Part shown: positions 7,296 to 14,929 of the stretch, one piece after another | How positions within the stretch are numbered: position 1 is the stretch's first letter | Layout: every line of letters starts with the position of its first letter | Origin: Firmicutes bacterium UBA1535 | GTDB taxonomy: Bacteria; Bacillota; Clostridia; Tissierellales; Sedimentibacteraceae | Length of the DNA: 21,470 nt | Assembly: GCA_002323775.1 (NCBI GenBank) | Contig: DCPV01000136.1 | Location: 1 to 21,470, forward strand | Direction: 5' to 3' | Notes under the pieces: model-generated | What the model was told of the DNA's origin: nothing | What the model saw: only the letters and a program-made list of their open reading frames with translations | Databases searched by the model: none | Translations under genes and position numbers: made by a program

Positions 7296-9926
7296 TTATA
7301 GTTGTTTTATCAAATTTTCTTTTGCAGTGTTTAATGCTTCATCTATTTTGCCGGCATCCTTGCCTCCTGCTTGTGCAAAATCAGGACGTCCACCGCCACC
7401 ACCGCCTGCAACTTGTGCAGCTTGTTTTACTATATTTCCTGCTTGTATTCCTTTTTGATTTAAGTCTTTTGTAACAGAAGCTACAAATAAAACCTTTCCT
7501 TCAAATTCCGAAGCTAATATAATTACACAGCTTGGATTTTTGTCCTTAATTCTATCTGCTATATCTCTAAGAGCATTAGCATCTGTATCTTTAAGCTTAA
7601 TTGTAAATACCTTTGTTCCGTTTATTTCCTCATATTTATTGAGTATATCGTCCATGTTTGACTTTAATATTTCATTATTAAGCTTTGTTATTTCTTTTTC
7701 TTTGTCTTTTATTTCTTTTTTAAGGCTTATAACCTTATCCAGCAATTCTTCTCTTGTTGACTTTACTGACTGCATAAGCTCAGTAATTATAGAATTAGCA
7801 TTATTTAGATACTCAATAGCAGCCTTTCCAGTTAATGCTTCTATTCTTCTAACTCCAGATGCAATCGAGCTTTCAGAGATTATTTTAAACATACCGATTT
7901 TAGCTGTTTCATCAATATGTGTTCCTCCGCAAAGCTCCTTGCTAAAATCTCCTACCTTTATAAGTCTAACTACATCTCCATATTTCTCATCAAACAATGC
8001 CATAGCACCTTGTTTTCTCGCTTCATCTAAGCTTACAACACTTGTATTTACAGGATAGTCTGACAAAATAGCCATATTTACTCTTTTTTCAATCTCTTTT
8101 AGAGTTTCTTCATTTACAAGCTCAAAATGAGTGTAATCAAATCTTAGTCTATCATCACTGACTAAAGAGCCTGCTTGATTTACGTGCTCGCCTAAAACCT
8201 CTTTTAAAACCCTGTGAAGAAGATGTGTGGCTGTATGATTTTTAGCTGTGCTTTTTCTTCTATCGAAGTCAATTTCAGCTAAGACCTTATCACCTAAGCT
8301 TACTGTGCCATCATTTACAATAACTTCGTGAATTATAACATTATTGAGTTTTTTAGTATTTACTACTGTGGCATCAAAATTATCACTTATTAATTTTCCA
8401 GTATCTCCGATTTGTCCACCACTTTCAGCGTAAAATGGAGTTTTATCAAGGATTATTATAGCTCTTTCATCTACAGAAGCTTCTTCTTTCTCAGCATCAT
8501 CAACAAATATTCTCAATATTTTTGATTCGCATGATTTTTCAGTATATCCAACGAATTCAGTTTCTATACCCTCTATGCTTATAGCTCCATCTTTCCAGCC
8601 TGAACTTCCTGATTTGCCTCTTGCCTGTCTTGCGATGTTTTTATTTTCTTCCATTATATCAAGAAATTCTTGCTTATTTAGCTTAAAATTGTTCTCAAGC
8701 AAAATTTCTTCTGTAAGTTCATACGGGAAGCCAAAGGTATCGTAAAGTCTAAACAATATTTGAGCATCAAGTATATCCTTGCCATTTTCTTTTGCTGTAT
8801 TTATTTCTTTTTGAAGAATTTCTAAGCCTTGATCTATTGTATTTCTAAATTTTTCTTCTTCTATTTTAACAACTTTTAATATATACGACTCTTTTTCAGA
8901 AAGCTCTGGATATGCGTGCTTCCAATTGTCTATAACTACCTGTACCGTCTCAGTTAAAAAATCCCTATCTATACCAAGCAATTTCCCTTGTCTTAAAGCT
9001 CTCCTTATAAGTCTTCTTAAAACATATCCTCTGCCCTCATTTGAAGGTATAACTCCATCTGATATCAAAAATGCAACTGCCCTTGAATGGTCTGCGATGA
9101 TTTTTAATGATGTATCTGATTTTTCAGATGATTTATACTTTACTCCACTGATTTCTTCAGCCTTTTTTAATATGCTAAAAATAGGCTCAACCTCATATAC
9201 ACTTTTCTTGCCCTGCAATGTCATAGCAGTTCTTTCAAGTCCCATACCTGTATCTATGTTAGGATGCTCTAAAGGATGATATACTCCATTTGCATCCTTA
9301 TCATATTGTGTAAATACTAAATTCCAAATTTCAGTATATCTGTCACATTCACAGCCTGGCTTGCAATTAGGATCTCCACAATCAAATTCCGGTCCATTAT
9401 CATAGTAAATTTCCGAGCAAGGTCCACTTGGACCAACTTCTAACTCCCAGAAATTATCCTTTTTACCTAATCTTACTATTCTTTCCTCCGGAACGCCTGT
9501 CAATGTAGTCCAAAGCTTTATTGCTTCATCATCATCCTCATATACGCTTGCCCAAAGTTTTTCTGCCGGTACTTCCAAAACCTCTGTTAAGAATTCCCAA
9601 GCCCACATGATAGCTTCTTTTTTAAAGTAATCTCCAAAGGAGAAATTTCCGAGCATTTCAAAAAAAGTAAGGTGACGTGCTGTTACACCTACATTTTCTA
9701 TATCGTTAGTTCTAACACATTTTTGGCAAGAAACCATTCTTTTGCTAGGTGGTGTTTCAGCACCTGTAAAATATTTTTTAAGTGGTGCCATCCCTGCTGC
9801 TATTAACAATAACGTCTTGTCATTTTTAGGTATAAGCGAAGCACTCTGTCTTACCAAATGCTGTTTTGACTCATAAAAGTCTAAATATTTTTTTCTGATA
9901 TTATTAATTGAATATTTATGTTCCAT
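7296..9926 (-). CDS. alaS: Alanine--tRNA ligase
   Basis: This class II synthetase charges tRNA-Ala and edits mischarged Ser/Gly. At 876 residues it is full length. Catalytic-domain blocks include SCQKCVRTNDIENVG and RHLTFFEMLGNFSFGDYF (about 66-101) and DTGMGLERTAM. A cysteine-rich insert (Cys183, 188, 192, 194) is of a kind seen in other clostridial AlaRS. The editing domain has the zinc-site residues His564/His568 (HTATHLL) and Cys666/His670 (CGGTH). The C-Ala domain ends in a glycine-rich stretch near GGGGGGRPDFAQAGG. GGAG lies 10 bases before the ATG. It has its own promoter (9966-9995), and I see no T-box leader in the short gap upstream. Confidence 0.97.
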   Translation of the reverse strand: MEHKYSINNIRKKYLDFYESKQHLVRQSASLIPKNDKTLLLIAAGMAPLKKYFTGAETPPSKRMVSCQKCVRTNDIENVGVTARHLTFFEMLGNFSFGDYFKKEAIMWAWEFLTEVLEVPAEKLWASVYEDDDEAIKLWTTLTGVPEERIVRLGKKDNFWELEVGPSGPCSEIYYDNGPEFDCGDPNCKPGCECDRYTEIWNLVFTQYDKDANGVYHPLEHPNIDTGMGLERTAMTLQGKKSVYEVEPIFSILKKAEEISGVKYKSSEKSDTSLKIIADHSRAVAFLISDGVIPSNEGRGYVLRRLIRRALRQGKLLGIDRDFLTETVQVVIDNWKHAYPELSEKESYILKVVKIEEEKFRNTIDQGLEILQKEINTAKENGKDILDAQILFRLYDTFGFPYELTEEILLENNFKLNKQEFLDIMEENKNIARQARGKSGSSGWKDGAISIEGIETEFVGYTEKSCESKILRIFVDDAEKEEASVDERAIIILDKTPFYAESGGQIGDTGKLISDNFDATVVNTKKLNNVIIHEVIVNDGTVSLGDKVLAEIDFDRRKSTAKNHTATHLLHRVLKEVLGEHVNQAGSLVSDDRLRFDYTHFELVNEETLKEIEKRVNMAILSDYPVNTSVVSLDEARKQGAMALFDEKYGDVVRLIKVGDFSKELCGGTHIDETAKIGMFKIISESSIASGVRRIEALTGKAAIEYLNNANSIITELMQSVKSTREELLDKVISLKKEIKDKEKEITKLNNEILKSNMDDILNKYEEINGTKVFTIKLKDTDANALRDIADRIKDKNPSCVIILASEFEGKVLFVASVTKDLNQKGIQAGNIVKQAAQVAGGGGGGRPDFAQAGGKDAGKIDEALNTAKENLIKQL

Positions 9927-9965
9927 CTTATTTTATCTCCGAATCATCTGATTAATTATTATCTG

Positions 9966-9995
9966 ATTATAGCTTATATTTGTATTAATTGTCAA
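9966..9995 (-). promoter_or_regulatory. Promoter of alaS
   Basis: A perfect TTGACA (9990-9995) and a perfect TATAAT (9966-9971) lie 18 bases apart on the minus strand, about 40 bases before the alaS start codon. The short leader leaves no room for a T-box riboswitch. Confidence 0.75.
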
Positions 9996-10025
9996 TTATT
10001 TTATAAAAAACAAATATGATAAATA

Positions 10026-10070
10026 ACAATTTAGCGAAGAGCTTACCTATGCAACTCTCCGCTAAATTGT
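10026..10070 (-). terminator. Hairpin terminator after the isc operon
   Basis: ACAATTTAGCG-AAGAGCTT pairs with AACTCTCCGCTAAATTGT, a stem of about 18 bp with one bulge and one G-U in minus-strand RNA. It lies 18 bases past the iscU stop. The minus strand beyond it is T-rich, including TTTTTT, so this is the most terminator-like member of the hairpin family on this strand. Confidence 0.65.
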
Positions 10071-10088
10071 CATCTATTCTTAATTGAA

Positions 10089-10535
10089 TTATTCATCTCC
10101 ATGTACATGGTCGTGCAAATCTTCGTCTGCGTTTGGATTAAAACCCTCTAAGCCTTTGATTTCTATGCCCTTTTTTTGAGCGTAGTCGTATAATGCCGAT
10201 TTTATTGCCTGCTCTGCTAATACTGAGCAGTGAACCTTTACCGGTGGCAGTCCTCCCAGAGCTTCTATAACTGCTTTGTTTGTAAGTTCAACAGCCTCAT
10301 TTACATCTTTTCCCATGATAAGCTCTGTCGCCATGCTTGATGATGCTATAGCAGAGCCACAGCCAAATGTCTGAAATTTCACGTCCTCTATTATATTTTC
10401 ATCATTTATTTTAAGGTAAATTTTCATTATATCTCCGCATTTTGCGTTTCCTACTTCACCTACACCATCTGCGTTTTCTATTGCACCTACATTTCTTGGA
10501 TTTCTGAAATGATCCATTACTTTTTCTGTATACAT
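10089..10535 (-). CDS. iscU: Iron-sulfur cluster scaffold protein IscU/NifU-like
   Basis: This 148-residue protein is the N-terminal NifU/IscU scaffold on which [2Fe-2S] and [4Fe-4S] clusters form from IscS-derived sulfur. The three conserved cysteines are present: Cys33 (NAKCGD), Cys59 (FGCGSA) and Cys103 (KVHCSVLA). The N-terminal block YTEKVMDHFRNPRNVG is typical. The C-terminal tail (about 125-148) is acidic with several His residues (DLHDHVHGDE), an extension beyond the core that could bind metal. AGGAGG precedes the ATG. It follows iscS by 141 bases. In many clostridia mnmA (trmU) sits between this gene and alaS; it is absent here. Confidence 0.94.
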   Translation of the reverse strand: MYTEKVMDHFRNPRNVGAIENADGVGEVGNAKCGDIMKIYLKINDENIIEDVKFQTFGCGSAIASSSMATELIMGKDVNEAVELTNKAVIEALGGLPPVKVHCSVLAEQAIKSALYDYAQKKGIEIKGLEGFNPNADEDLHDHVHGDE

Positions 10536-10594
10536 AATTACCTCCTTAGTTGTTTAACATTAATTTCTAATTTTATGTTTTTTCAGAATGTTAA

Positions 10595-10620
10595 AATATT
10601 TTAAAGCTATTTAAAATATT
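10595..10620. repeat. AT-only inverted repeat between iscS and iscU
   Basis: AATATTTTAAA (10595-10605), loop GCTA and TTTAAAATATT (10610-10620) form a perfect 11-bp stem. It contains only A-T pairs, so it would be weak as RNA. It could be a processing or protein-binding site, or chance in AT-rich DNA. Confidence 0.3.
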
Positions 10621-10676
10621 AAGATTATTTTATCTATATTTTTATTAGCTCAATTTTAAAGTTTTTGTAAAACTTC

Positions 10677-11852
10677 CTATTTGTTATTAGTATTGTATAG
10701 CGGTGACATATTTCTTAATTTTTGAACTATTTCTTTCATTTGCCCAACTACATAATCTATTTCTTCCTCCGTTGTTTCATCACTTATTGTAAATCTTATC
10801 GATCCATGCGCTGTACCGTGGTCAAGTCCTGTTGCTAATAGTACGTGAGATGGGTCTAATGAACCCGATGTACAAGCAGAGCCACTTGATGCGCTTATTC
10901 CGCTTATATCAAGCCACAATAATATTGATTCACCCTCAATATACTTGTATGAGAAGTTAACATTGTTTGGCAATCTTTTGCTAGGATGTCCGTTTAAATG
11001 CACATCATCTATGTTGGCTTTTATACCATTTATAAATCTATCTCTAAGACTTATAAGTTTTGCCACTTTTTCATCAAGCTCTAGGCTCATAAGCTCTACA
11101 GCCTTTCCAAAGCCTACTATATTTTGTACGCTCTCAGTTCCTGCTCTTTTGTTTCTTTCCTGAGCCCCACCGTGCATAAAATTATCAAGCTTTACACCTT
11201 TTCTGATATATAATGCGCCCACTCCTTTAGGACCGTGAACCTTATGAGCAGACATTGACAATAAATCAATGTTTTCCTTTTTAACATCAATTCTCACACC
11301 ACCAAGTGCTTGAACTGCATCTGTATGGAATATGATTTTATGCTCTTTAGCTATTTTCCCTATTTCTTCAATTGGCTGTATAGTTCCGACTTCATTGTTT
11401 GCATACATTACTGATATTAAAATCGTATCTGGTCTTATGCTGTTTTTTAATTCCTCTAAGTCTATCATTCCATATTCGTCCACATTTAGATATGTAGTTT
11501 CAAATCCAAACTTTTTAAGATATTCACAGGTATGAAGCACTGCATGATGCTCTATTTTAGTTGTTATAATATGCTTTCCCTTGTCCCCATTTGCAAATGC
11601 AACACCCTTTATAGCCCAGTTGTCCGACTCTGTTCCACCAGAGGTAAAGAAAATTTCTCTATCGTCTGCATTTATAAATGTTGCTACTGTTTTTCTTGCT
11701 TTTTCGATAGCCTCCTTTGAAGTCCTACCAAGCTCATAAATTCCACTTGATGGATTTCCATAGTATTCCATAAAATATTTCATCATCTCATCAACAACTT
11801 CTTTTCTAATCTTAGTTGTTGCAGCATTATCGAGATAAATTTTTTTGTTCAT
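10677..11852 (-). CDS. iscS: Cysteine desulfurase IscS/NifS
   Basis: This PLP enzyme converts cysteine to alanine and passes persulfide sulfur to IscU and tRNA-modifying enzymes. The ATG at 11852 (MNKKIYLDNAATT) has GGAGG upstream and gives 391 residues, the family norm; the longer open frame upstream lacks a ribosome binding site. Visible are the N-terminal YLDNAATT, TSGGTESDNWAIKG, His103 next to the cofactor, SAHKVHGPKG with PLP-binding Lys204, and the mobile active-site loop with Cys327 (SSGSACTSGSLDPSHVL). That loop resembles the group I IscS/NifS type. It sits between iscR and iscU in one transcription unit. Confidence 0.95.
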   Translation of the reverse strand: MNKKIYLDNAATTKIRKEVVDEMMKYFMEYYGNPSSGIYELGRTSKEAIEKARKTVATFINADDREIFFTSGGTESDNWAIKGVAFANGDKGKHIITTKIEHHAVLHTCEYLKKFGFETTYLNVDEYGMIDLEELKNSIRPDTILISVMYANNEVGTIQPIEEIGKIAKEHKIIFHTDAVQALGGVRIDVKKENIDLLSMSAHKVHGPKGVGALYIRKGVKLDNFMHGGAQERNKRAGTESVQNIVGFGKAVELMSLELDEKVAKLISLRDRFINGIKANIDDVHLNGHPSKRLPNNVNFSYKYIEGESILLWLDISGISASSGSACTSGSLDPSHVLLATGLDHGTAHGSIRFTISDETTEEEIDYVVGQMKEIVQKLRNMSPLYNTNNK

Positions 11853-11968
11853 TGATTTTTCCTCCGTTTTAATTAGTATACCCGTTATTATGTTCAAGCA
11901 CCAATTGCATAAATATCCATTAAATATTTGCACATGAGCCTAGTACCTATTTTTTGTTATTCCTAAGT

Positions 11969-12373
11969 TTATTCAACTTTCTCTATCATATCAAATAACG
12001 ATATATTATCTATAACATTATTTATACTTGATTCTATTTTTTCCCAAATTGTTCTGGTCGCACAAATTGCCTCTCTTGAACAAGTTTCCTTACTGACACA
12101 ATTTGAAGCAGTTATTTCTCCTTCAAGCGCTCTAAGTATCATTCCAACCGTTATATCCTTAGGTTCTTTTGCAAGGCTATATCCACCTTGGACTCCTCTT
12201 GTTGACTTTATATATCCTGCTCTTTTAAGCTTTCCAAAAAGCTGCTCTAAATAATTTTCTGATATTTCATATTTGTCACATATTCTTTTCAACGGAACAG
12301 GACCATCACCATATGACAATGCTAATTCAAATGCAGCCTTTAAACCGTATCTGCCTTTTGTTGATAAAATCAT
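11969..12373 (-). CDS. iscR: Rrf2 family transcriptional regulator, IscR-like
   Basis: The ATG at 12373 (MILSTKGRYGLKAAFELAL) has GGAGG upstream and gives 134 residues, the usual Rrf2 size; the longer frame runs back through the promoter. The winged HTH covers about residues 1-70 (LKRICDKYEISENYLEQLFGKLKRAGYIKSTRGVQGGYSLA). Three cysteines at 92, 98 and 104 match the number and spacing of the [2Fe-2S] ligands of E. coli IscR, so cluster sensing is likely. Some clostridial relatives (CymR) lack these residues and respond to cysteine metabolism. It is the first gene of iscR-iscS-iscU and probably represses its own promoter through the palindrome at 12420-12440. Confidence 0.93.
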   Translation of the reverse strand: MILSTKGRYGLKAAFELALSYGDGPVPLKRICDKYEISENYLEQLFGKLKRAGYIKSTRGVQGGYSLAKEPKDITVGMILRALEGEITASNCVSKETCSREAICATRTIWEKIESSINNVIDNISLFDMIEKVE

Positions 12374-12404
12374 AAAACAGCCTCCAATCTCTTTAATTGA
12401 ATTT

Positions 12405-12433
12405 ATTATACAATACCCGACTAATCTTGTCAA
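12405..12433 (-). promoter_or_regulatory. Promoter of the iscR-iscS-iscU operon
   Basis: Minus-strand TTGACA (12428-12433) and TATAAT (12405-12410) are both perfect, with a 17-base spacer. The -35 box lies inside the palindrome at 12420-12440. Confidence 0.82.
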
Positions 12434-12440
12434 CATTAGT
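12420..12440. promoter_or_regulatory. Candidate IscR operator (21-bp palindrome)
   Basis: The sequence is ACTAATsTTGnCAAsATTAGT. Outer arms ACTAAT/ATTAGT and inner TTG/CAA are symmetric around position 12430; only one symmetric pair (s) breaks the dyad. It covers the -35 box of the iscR promoter, so a bound dimer should block polymerase. Rrf2 proteins usually bind dyads of about this size; the assignment to IscR is by position. Confidence 0.62.
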
Positions 12441-12461
12441 TTTAAAAAAATTTTTAAATAT

Positions 12462-12516
12462 AAATAATGACTTAGCAAAGAGTTATGAATTGAAACTCTT
12501 CGCTAAGTCATTATTT
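12462..12516 (-). terminator. Long hairpin after the DUF3343 gene
   Basis: Two 23-base arms (12462-12484 and 12494-12516) differ at one position, which is G-U in minus-strand RNA; the loop is 9 bases. It lies 44 bases past the DUF3343 stop, and the minus strand beyond it contains a run of seven T after about 10 bases. It separates this gene from the isc promoter. Confidence 0.65.
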
Positions 12517-12560
12517 GCTGTAATATTTTTTTGTATCAAACATATAAATTAAAAGAATAA

Positions 12561-12821
12561 TCATACTTGTATTTGCCTATAAGAATAAGTTCCATTTACT
12601 CTTGATACCTCATAGACATTATCTATTGGGTATTGATAGGATGAATCTAATACATCAAGTAATGTGCCATAATCGTATGCAACGATGCACAAATCACACT
12701 CTGTCTTTATCGCAAATGGGACTGAAGCCAATTTTATGTTTTTAATTCTTAAACTTTGAAGTCTGCTATAAGCAGCCATGGTGTAATTACCATACCTAAA
12801 GGTTATAATGTAATGCTCCAT
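12561..12821 (-). CDS. DUF3343 domain protein (putative Se/S-carrier-like)
   Basis: The 86-residue protein has the pattern of DUF3343: YIITFRYGNYTMAAYSRLQSLRI, then a proline-containing SVPFAIKTECDLCIVAYDY and a C-terminal NVYEV. Small members of this family contain a conserved cysteine and often lie near selenium or sulfur transfer genes. Here there is a CxxC-like pair in CDLC (about residues 43 and 46). Its place just upstream of iscR-iscS-iscU makes a role in sulfur handling plausible, but there is no direct evidence. AAGGAG precedes the ATG. It is divergent from the M14 peptidase gene. Confidence 0.72.
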   Translation of the reverse strand: MEHYIITFRYGNYTMAAYSRLQSLRIKNIKLASVPFAIKTECDLCIVAYDYGTLLDVLDSSYQYPIDNVYEVSRVNGTYSYRQIQV

Positions 12822-12887
12822 TGTATCACTCCTTTACACTAAATTATTAAGAATATAACAAAATGTTACAAAAATTAATAAAATTAT

Positions 12888-12900
12888 AATTGTCACAATT
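12888..12900. promoter_or_regulatory. Short palindrome in the divergent DUF3343/M14 intergenic region
   Basis: AATTGTCACAATT is a perfect 13-base palindrome around one central base, located 66 bases from the DUF3343 start and 90 bases from the M14 start. It could be a shared operator. No convincing -35/-10 pair was found for either gene, so the role is open. Confidence 0.3.
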
Positions 12901-12990
12901 CTAGCCTTACACAAAAACCACTATACAGGCTATGGAAATAATTTCTGATATATAGTTTAATATTGAATATTTATTTAGAGGTGAAATACT

Positions 12991-14262
12991 ATGTTCTTTT
13001 TACAAAGCGATTTAAACAATTCGCAAACTATGATAGTTCAATCAGTTTTAAAAAAAATGGGTTTCTATAACGGAAAAGTCAATGGTGTCTATAACTCTAA
13101 CCTCGAAGAAGCAGTTAGACAATTTCAAGTTCAAAATGGAATTTTGGCAGATGGTATTGTAGGACCTGTTACATATAAGGCTCTTGAAAAATACATATTA
13201 GGTTATACATATTACAAAATTCAACCAAATGACACATTATATAACATAGCTGAAAAAAATCATTCCACAGTAAACTTGATACTGTCAGCAAATCCAGGCA
13301 TAGATTCAAGCAGCTTAATACAAAACACTGTAATAACAGTGCCTTTTAATTATAATGTTGTAATGGACGACATAAAATACACATATAACGTTATGTGGTA
13401 CAACATTATGGGGCTTATACAGAGATATCCTTTCTTAGATGCAAGCAGCATAGGTAAAAGTGTTCTTGGCAATGACCTATATTTAATTAGATTTGGAAGT
13501 GGACCTAAAAAAATACATATAAACGCCTCTCATCACGCTCTTGAATGGATAACCAGCGTATTTATAATGAAATTTATTGAAAGTATATCAAAGGCATACG
13601 TAAATGGCGAGTATATAGATGGATACAACATCAGAAATATATTTGATACTCATACATTTTACATTGTACCAATGGTTAACCCTGATGGAGTTGATTTAGT
13701 GAACGAGGGTTTGCAGCCTAATAACCCATATTATAATGATTTAATCATGTGGAATAAGACAGGAAGGCCATTTTCAGAAGTTTGGCAAGCGAACATAAGG
13801 GGAGTTGACTTAAATCACAACTATGATGCTGCATGGCAAGAATCAAAAAATGCAGAAAAAGCACTTGGCATAACTGGGCCAGGTCCAACAAGATATTCTG
13901 GAGAATATCCATTTTCAGAGCCTGAAACACAGGCAATGAGAGACTTAACGCAAAGTGAAGATTTTTATTTAGCCTTAGCATATCATACTCAGGGTGAGGT
14001 AATTTATTGGAATTTCATGAATCTAGCCACACAAAGAGACCAGGAAATAGGAGATATTTTAGCAAGAGCAAGCGGATACGACTTAGATACAGCAAGTGGC
14101 GTTGCCTCATATGCTGGTTATAAAGATTGGTTTATAAAGGATTTTAGAAAGCCTGGCTATACCGTTGAAGCAGGAAAAGGTAAAAATCCTCTGCCAATAA
14201 CTCAATTGCCAAGAATTTATGAGGATAATATGCGACTTATTTTAGCTGCCACTACAGTTTAA
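12991..14262 (+). CDS. M14 family peptidoglycan peptidase with PG-binding and LysM domains (gamma-D-glutamyl-meso-diaminopimelate peptidase-like)
   Basis: Three domains are visible in 423 residues. A PG_binding_1 domain covers about 5-65 (QSVLKKMGFYNGKVNGVYNSN, AVRQFQVQNGILADGIVG). A LysM covers about 74-118 (YKIQPNDTLYNIAEKNHST, LILSANPGI). An M14 carboxypeptidase domain covers about 128-423. Zinc ligands are His182 and Glu185 in HALE, and His332 in AYHTQGE; substrate-binding Arg270 lies in RGVDLNHNY; the catalytic Glu is Glu393 in YTVEAGKG. The order matches gram-positive endopeptidase I, which cuts the gamma-D-Glu-meso-DAP bond. There is no signal peptide, as in relatives active in sporulation or muropeptide recycling. 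GAGGTG precedes the ATG. It is transcribed alone on the plus strand. Confidence 0.9.
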   Translation: MFFLQSDLNNSQTMIVQSVLKKMGFYNGKVNGVYNSNLEEAVRQFQVQNGILADGIVGPVTYKALEKYILGYTYYKIQPNDTLYNIAEKNHSTVNLILSANPGIDSSSLIQNTVITVPFNYNVVMDDIKYTYNVMWYNIMGLIQRYPFLDASSIGKSVLGNDLYLIRFGSGPKKIHINASHHALEWITSVFIMKFIESISKAYVNGEYIDGYNIRNIFDTHTFYIVPMVNPDGVDLVNEGLQPNNPYYNDLIMWNKTGRPFSEVWQANIRGVDLNHNYDAAWQESKNAEKALGITGPGPTRYSGEYPFSEPETQAMRDLTQSEDFYLALAYHTQGEVIYWNFMNLATQRDQEIGDILARASGYDLDTASGVASYAGYKDWFIKDFRKPGYTVEAGKGKNPLPITQLPRIYEDNMRLILAATTV

Positions 14263-14277
14263 TAGTAAATTAAAAAA

Positions 14278-14320
14278 CAAATTAGCTAAGAACTCTCTCA
14301 TATAGTTCTTAGCTAATTTG
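14278..14320. terminator. Bidirectional terminator between the M14 and DUF6762-like genes
   Basis: CAAATTAGCTAAGAAC (14278-14293) and GTTCTTAGCTAATTTG (14305-14320) are perfect 16-base arms with an 11-base loop. CTTTTTA follows on the plus strand and TTTTTTAATTT on the minus strand. It lies between two convergent genes, and unlike its relatives it is perfectly symmetric, as expected for use from both sides. Confidence 0.8.
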
Positions 14321-14331
14321 CTTTTTATCTA

Positions 14332-14838
14332 TTAATTTATATATCTACTTTCCTCTTCGATTTCAAAAACATTTAACTGCTCTTGCAGAATTTCTATATT
14401 ATCCTCATATTCTTCTATACTTATTTGCTTTGTATTCAACATGAAATTCAAAGTGTTTTTTCCGTCTGCATATAAATACATTTCTTTGCATGGAACTATA
14501 TCATTTCTTCTAAAATCTTGATATTTCGATTTGTAAGCTTCTATGTTTATTTGCCCATGCTTTAAATTAGTAACTGTACCAGTTAAGTTAAGTTCATTAA
14601 TTTTTATACCATGGTCATTAAAATAATTCCTTATATGTCGTATAAATACATAATGATGTTTTTTAATTTCAAAGGAAACATCTGCATTAAGCATATTATT
14701 ATCTATATCATCATTAAAAAAATCTATATTCATATCATATTGTTTTTTTAAATCAAATTCAGCTATATCAATCACAGAAGATAGTTTTTCCATTATATCA
14801 CTGTCTGTAATTTTTGTATTCTTTAAATAATATTTCAT
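14332..14838 (-). CDS. Clostridial protein of unknown function (possibly DUF6762)
   Basis: This soluble 168-residue protein is acidic and has no signal peptide or membrane helix. Blocks include SVIDIAEFDLKKQYDMNIDFFNDD, HYVFIRHIRNYFNDHGIKI and a C-terminal helix IEILQEQLNVFEIEEES. I recall similar proteins as a clostridial family called DUF6762, but cannot confirm this and know no function. The ATG has AAGGAG about 11 bases upstream. It follows rarA by 91 bases with no terminator seen between them, so it probably ends the rseC-rarA transcript. Confidence 0.75.
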   Translation of the reverse strand: MKYYLKNTKITDSDIMEKLSSVIDIAEFDLKKQYDMNIDFFNDDIDNNMLNADVSFEIKKHHYVFIRHIRNYFNDHGIKINELNLTGTVTNLKHGQINIEAYKSKYQDFRRNDIVPCKEMYLYADGKNTLNFMLNTKQISIEEYEDNIEILQEQLNVFEIEEESRYIN

Positions 14839-14929
14839 AATATCATGTACTCCTTTCTGTTATTACTTAAATTTTCGTTTCGTAGGGCTTTAGTTCTGAT
14901 TCACCCGTTTTGTACATTAACCTTACTGA

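Noticed and set aside
9927..10088. T-box riboswitch upstream of alaS
   Set aside because: The gap is only about 160 bases and is filled by the isc terminator hairpin and the alaS promoter; the leader after the promoter is about 30 bases, far too short for a T-box.
519..14320. The recurrent hairpins as insertion-derived MITEs
   Set aside because: They are short (about 30-55 bases), vary in their outer arms, show no target-site duplications that I can see, and sit specifically at gene ends.
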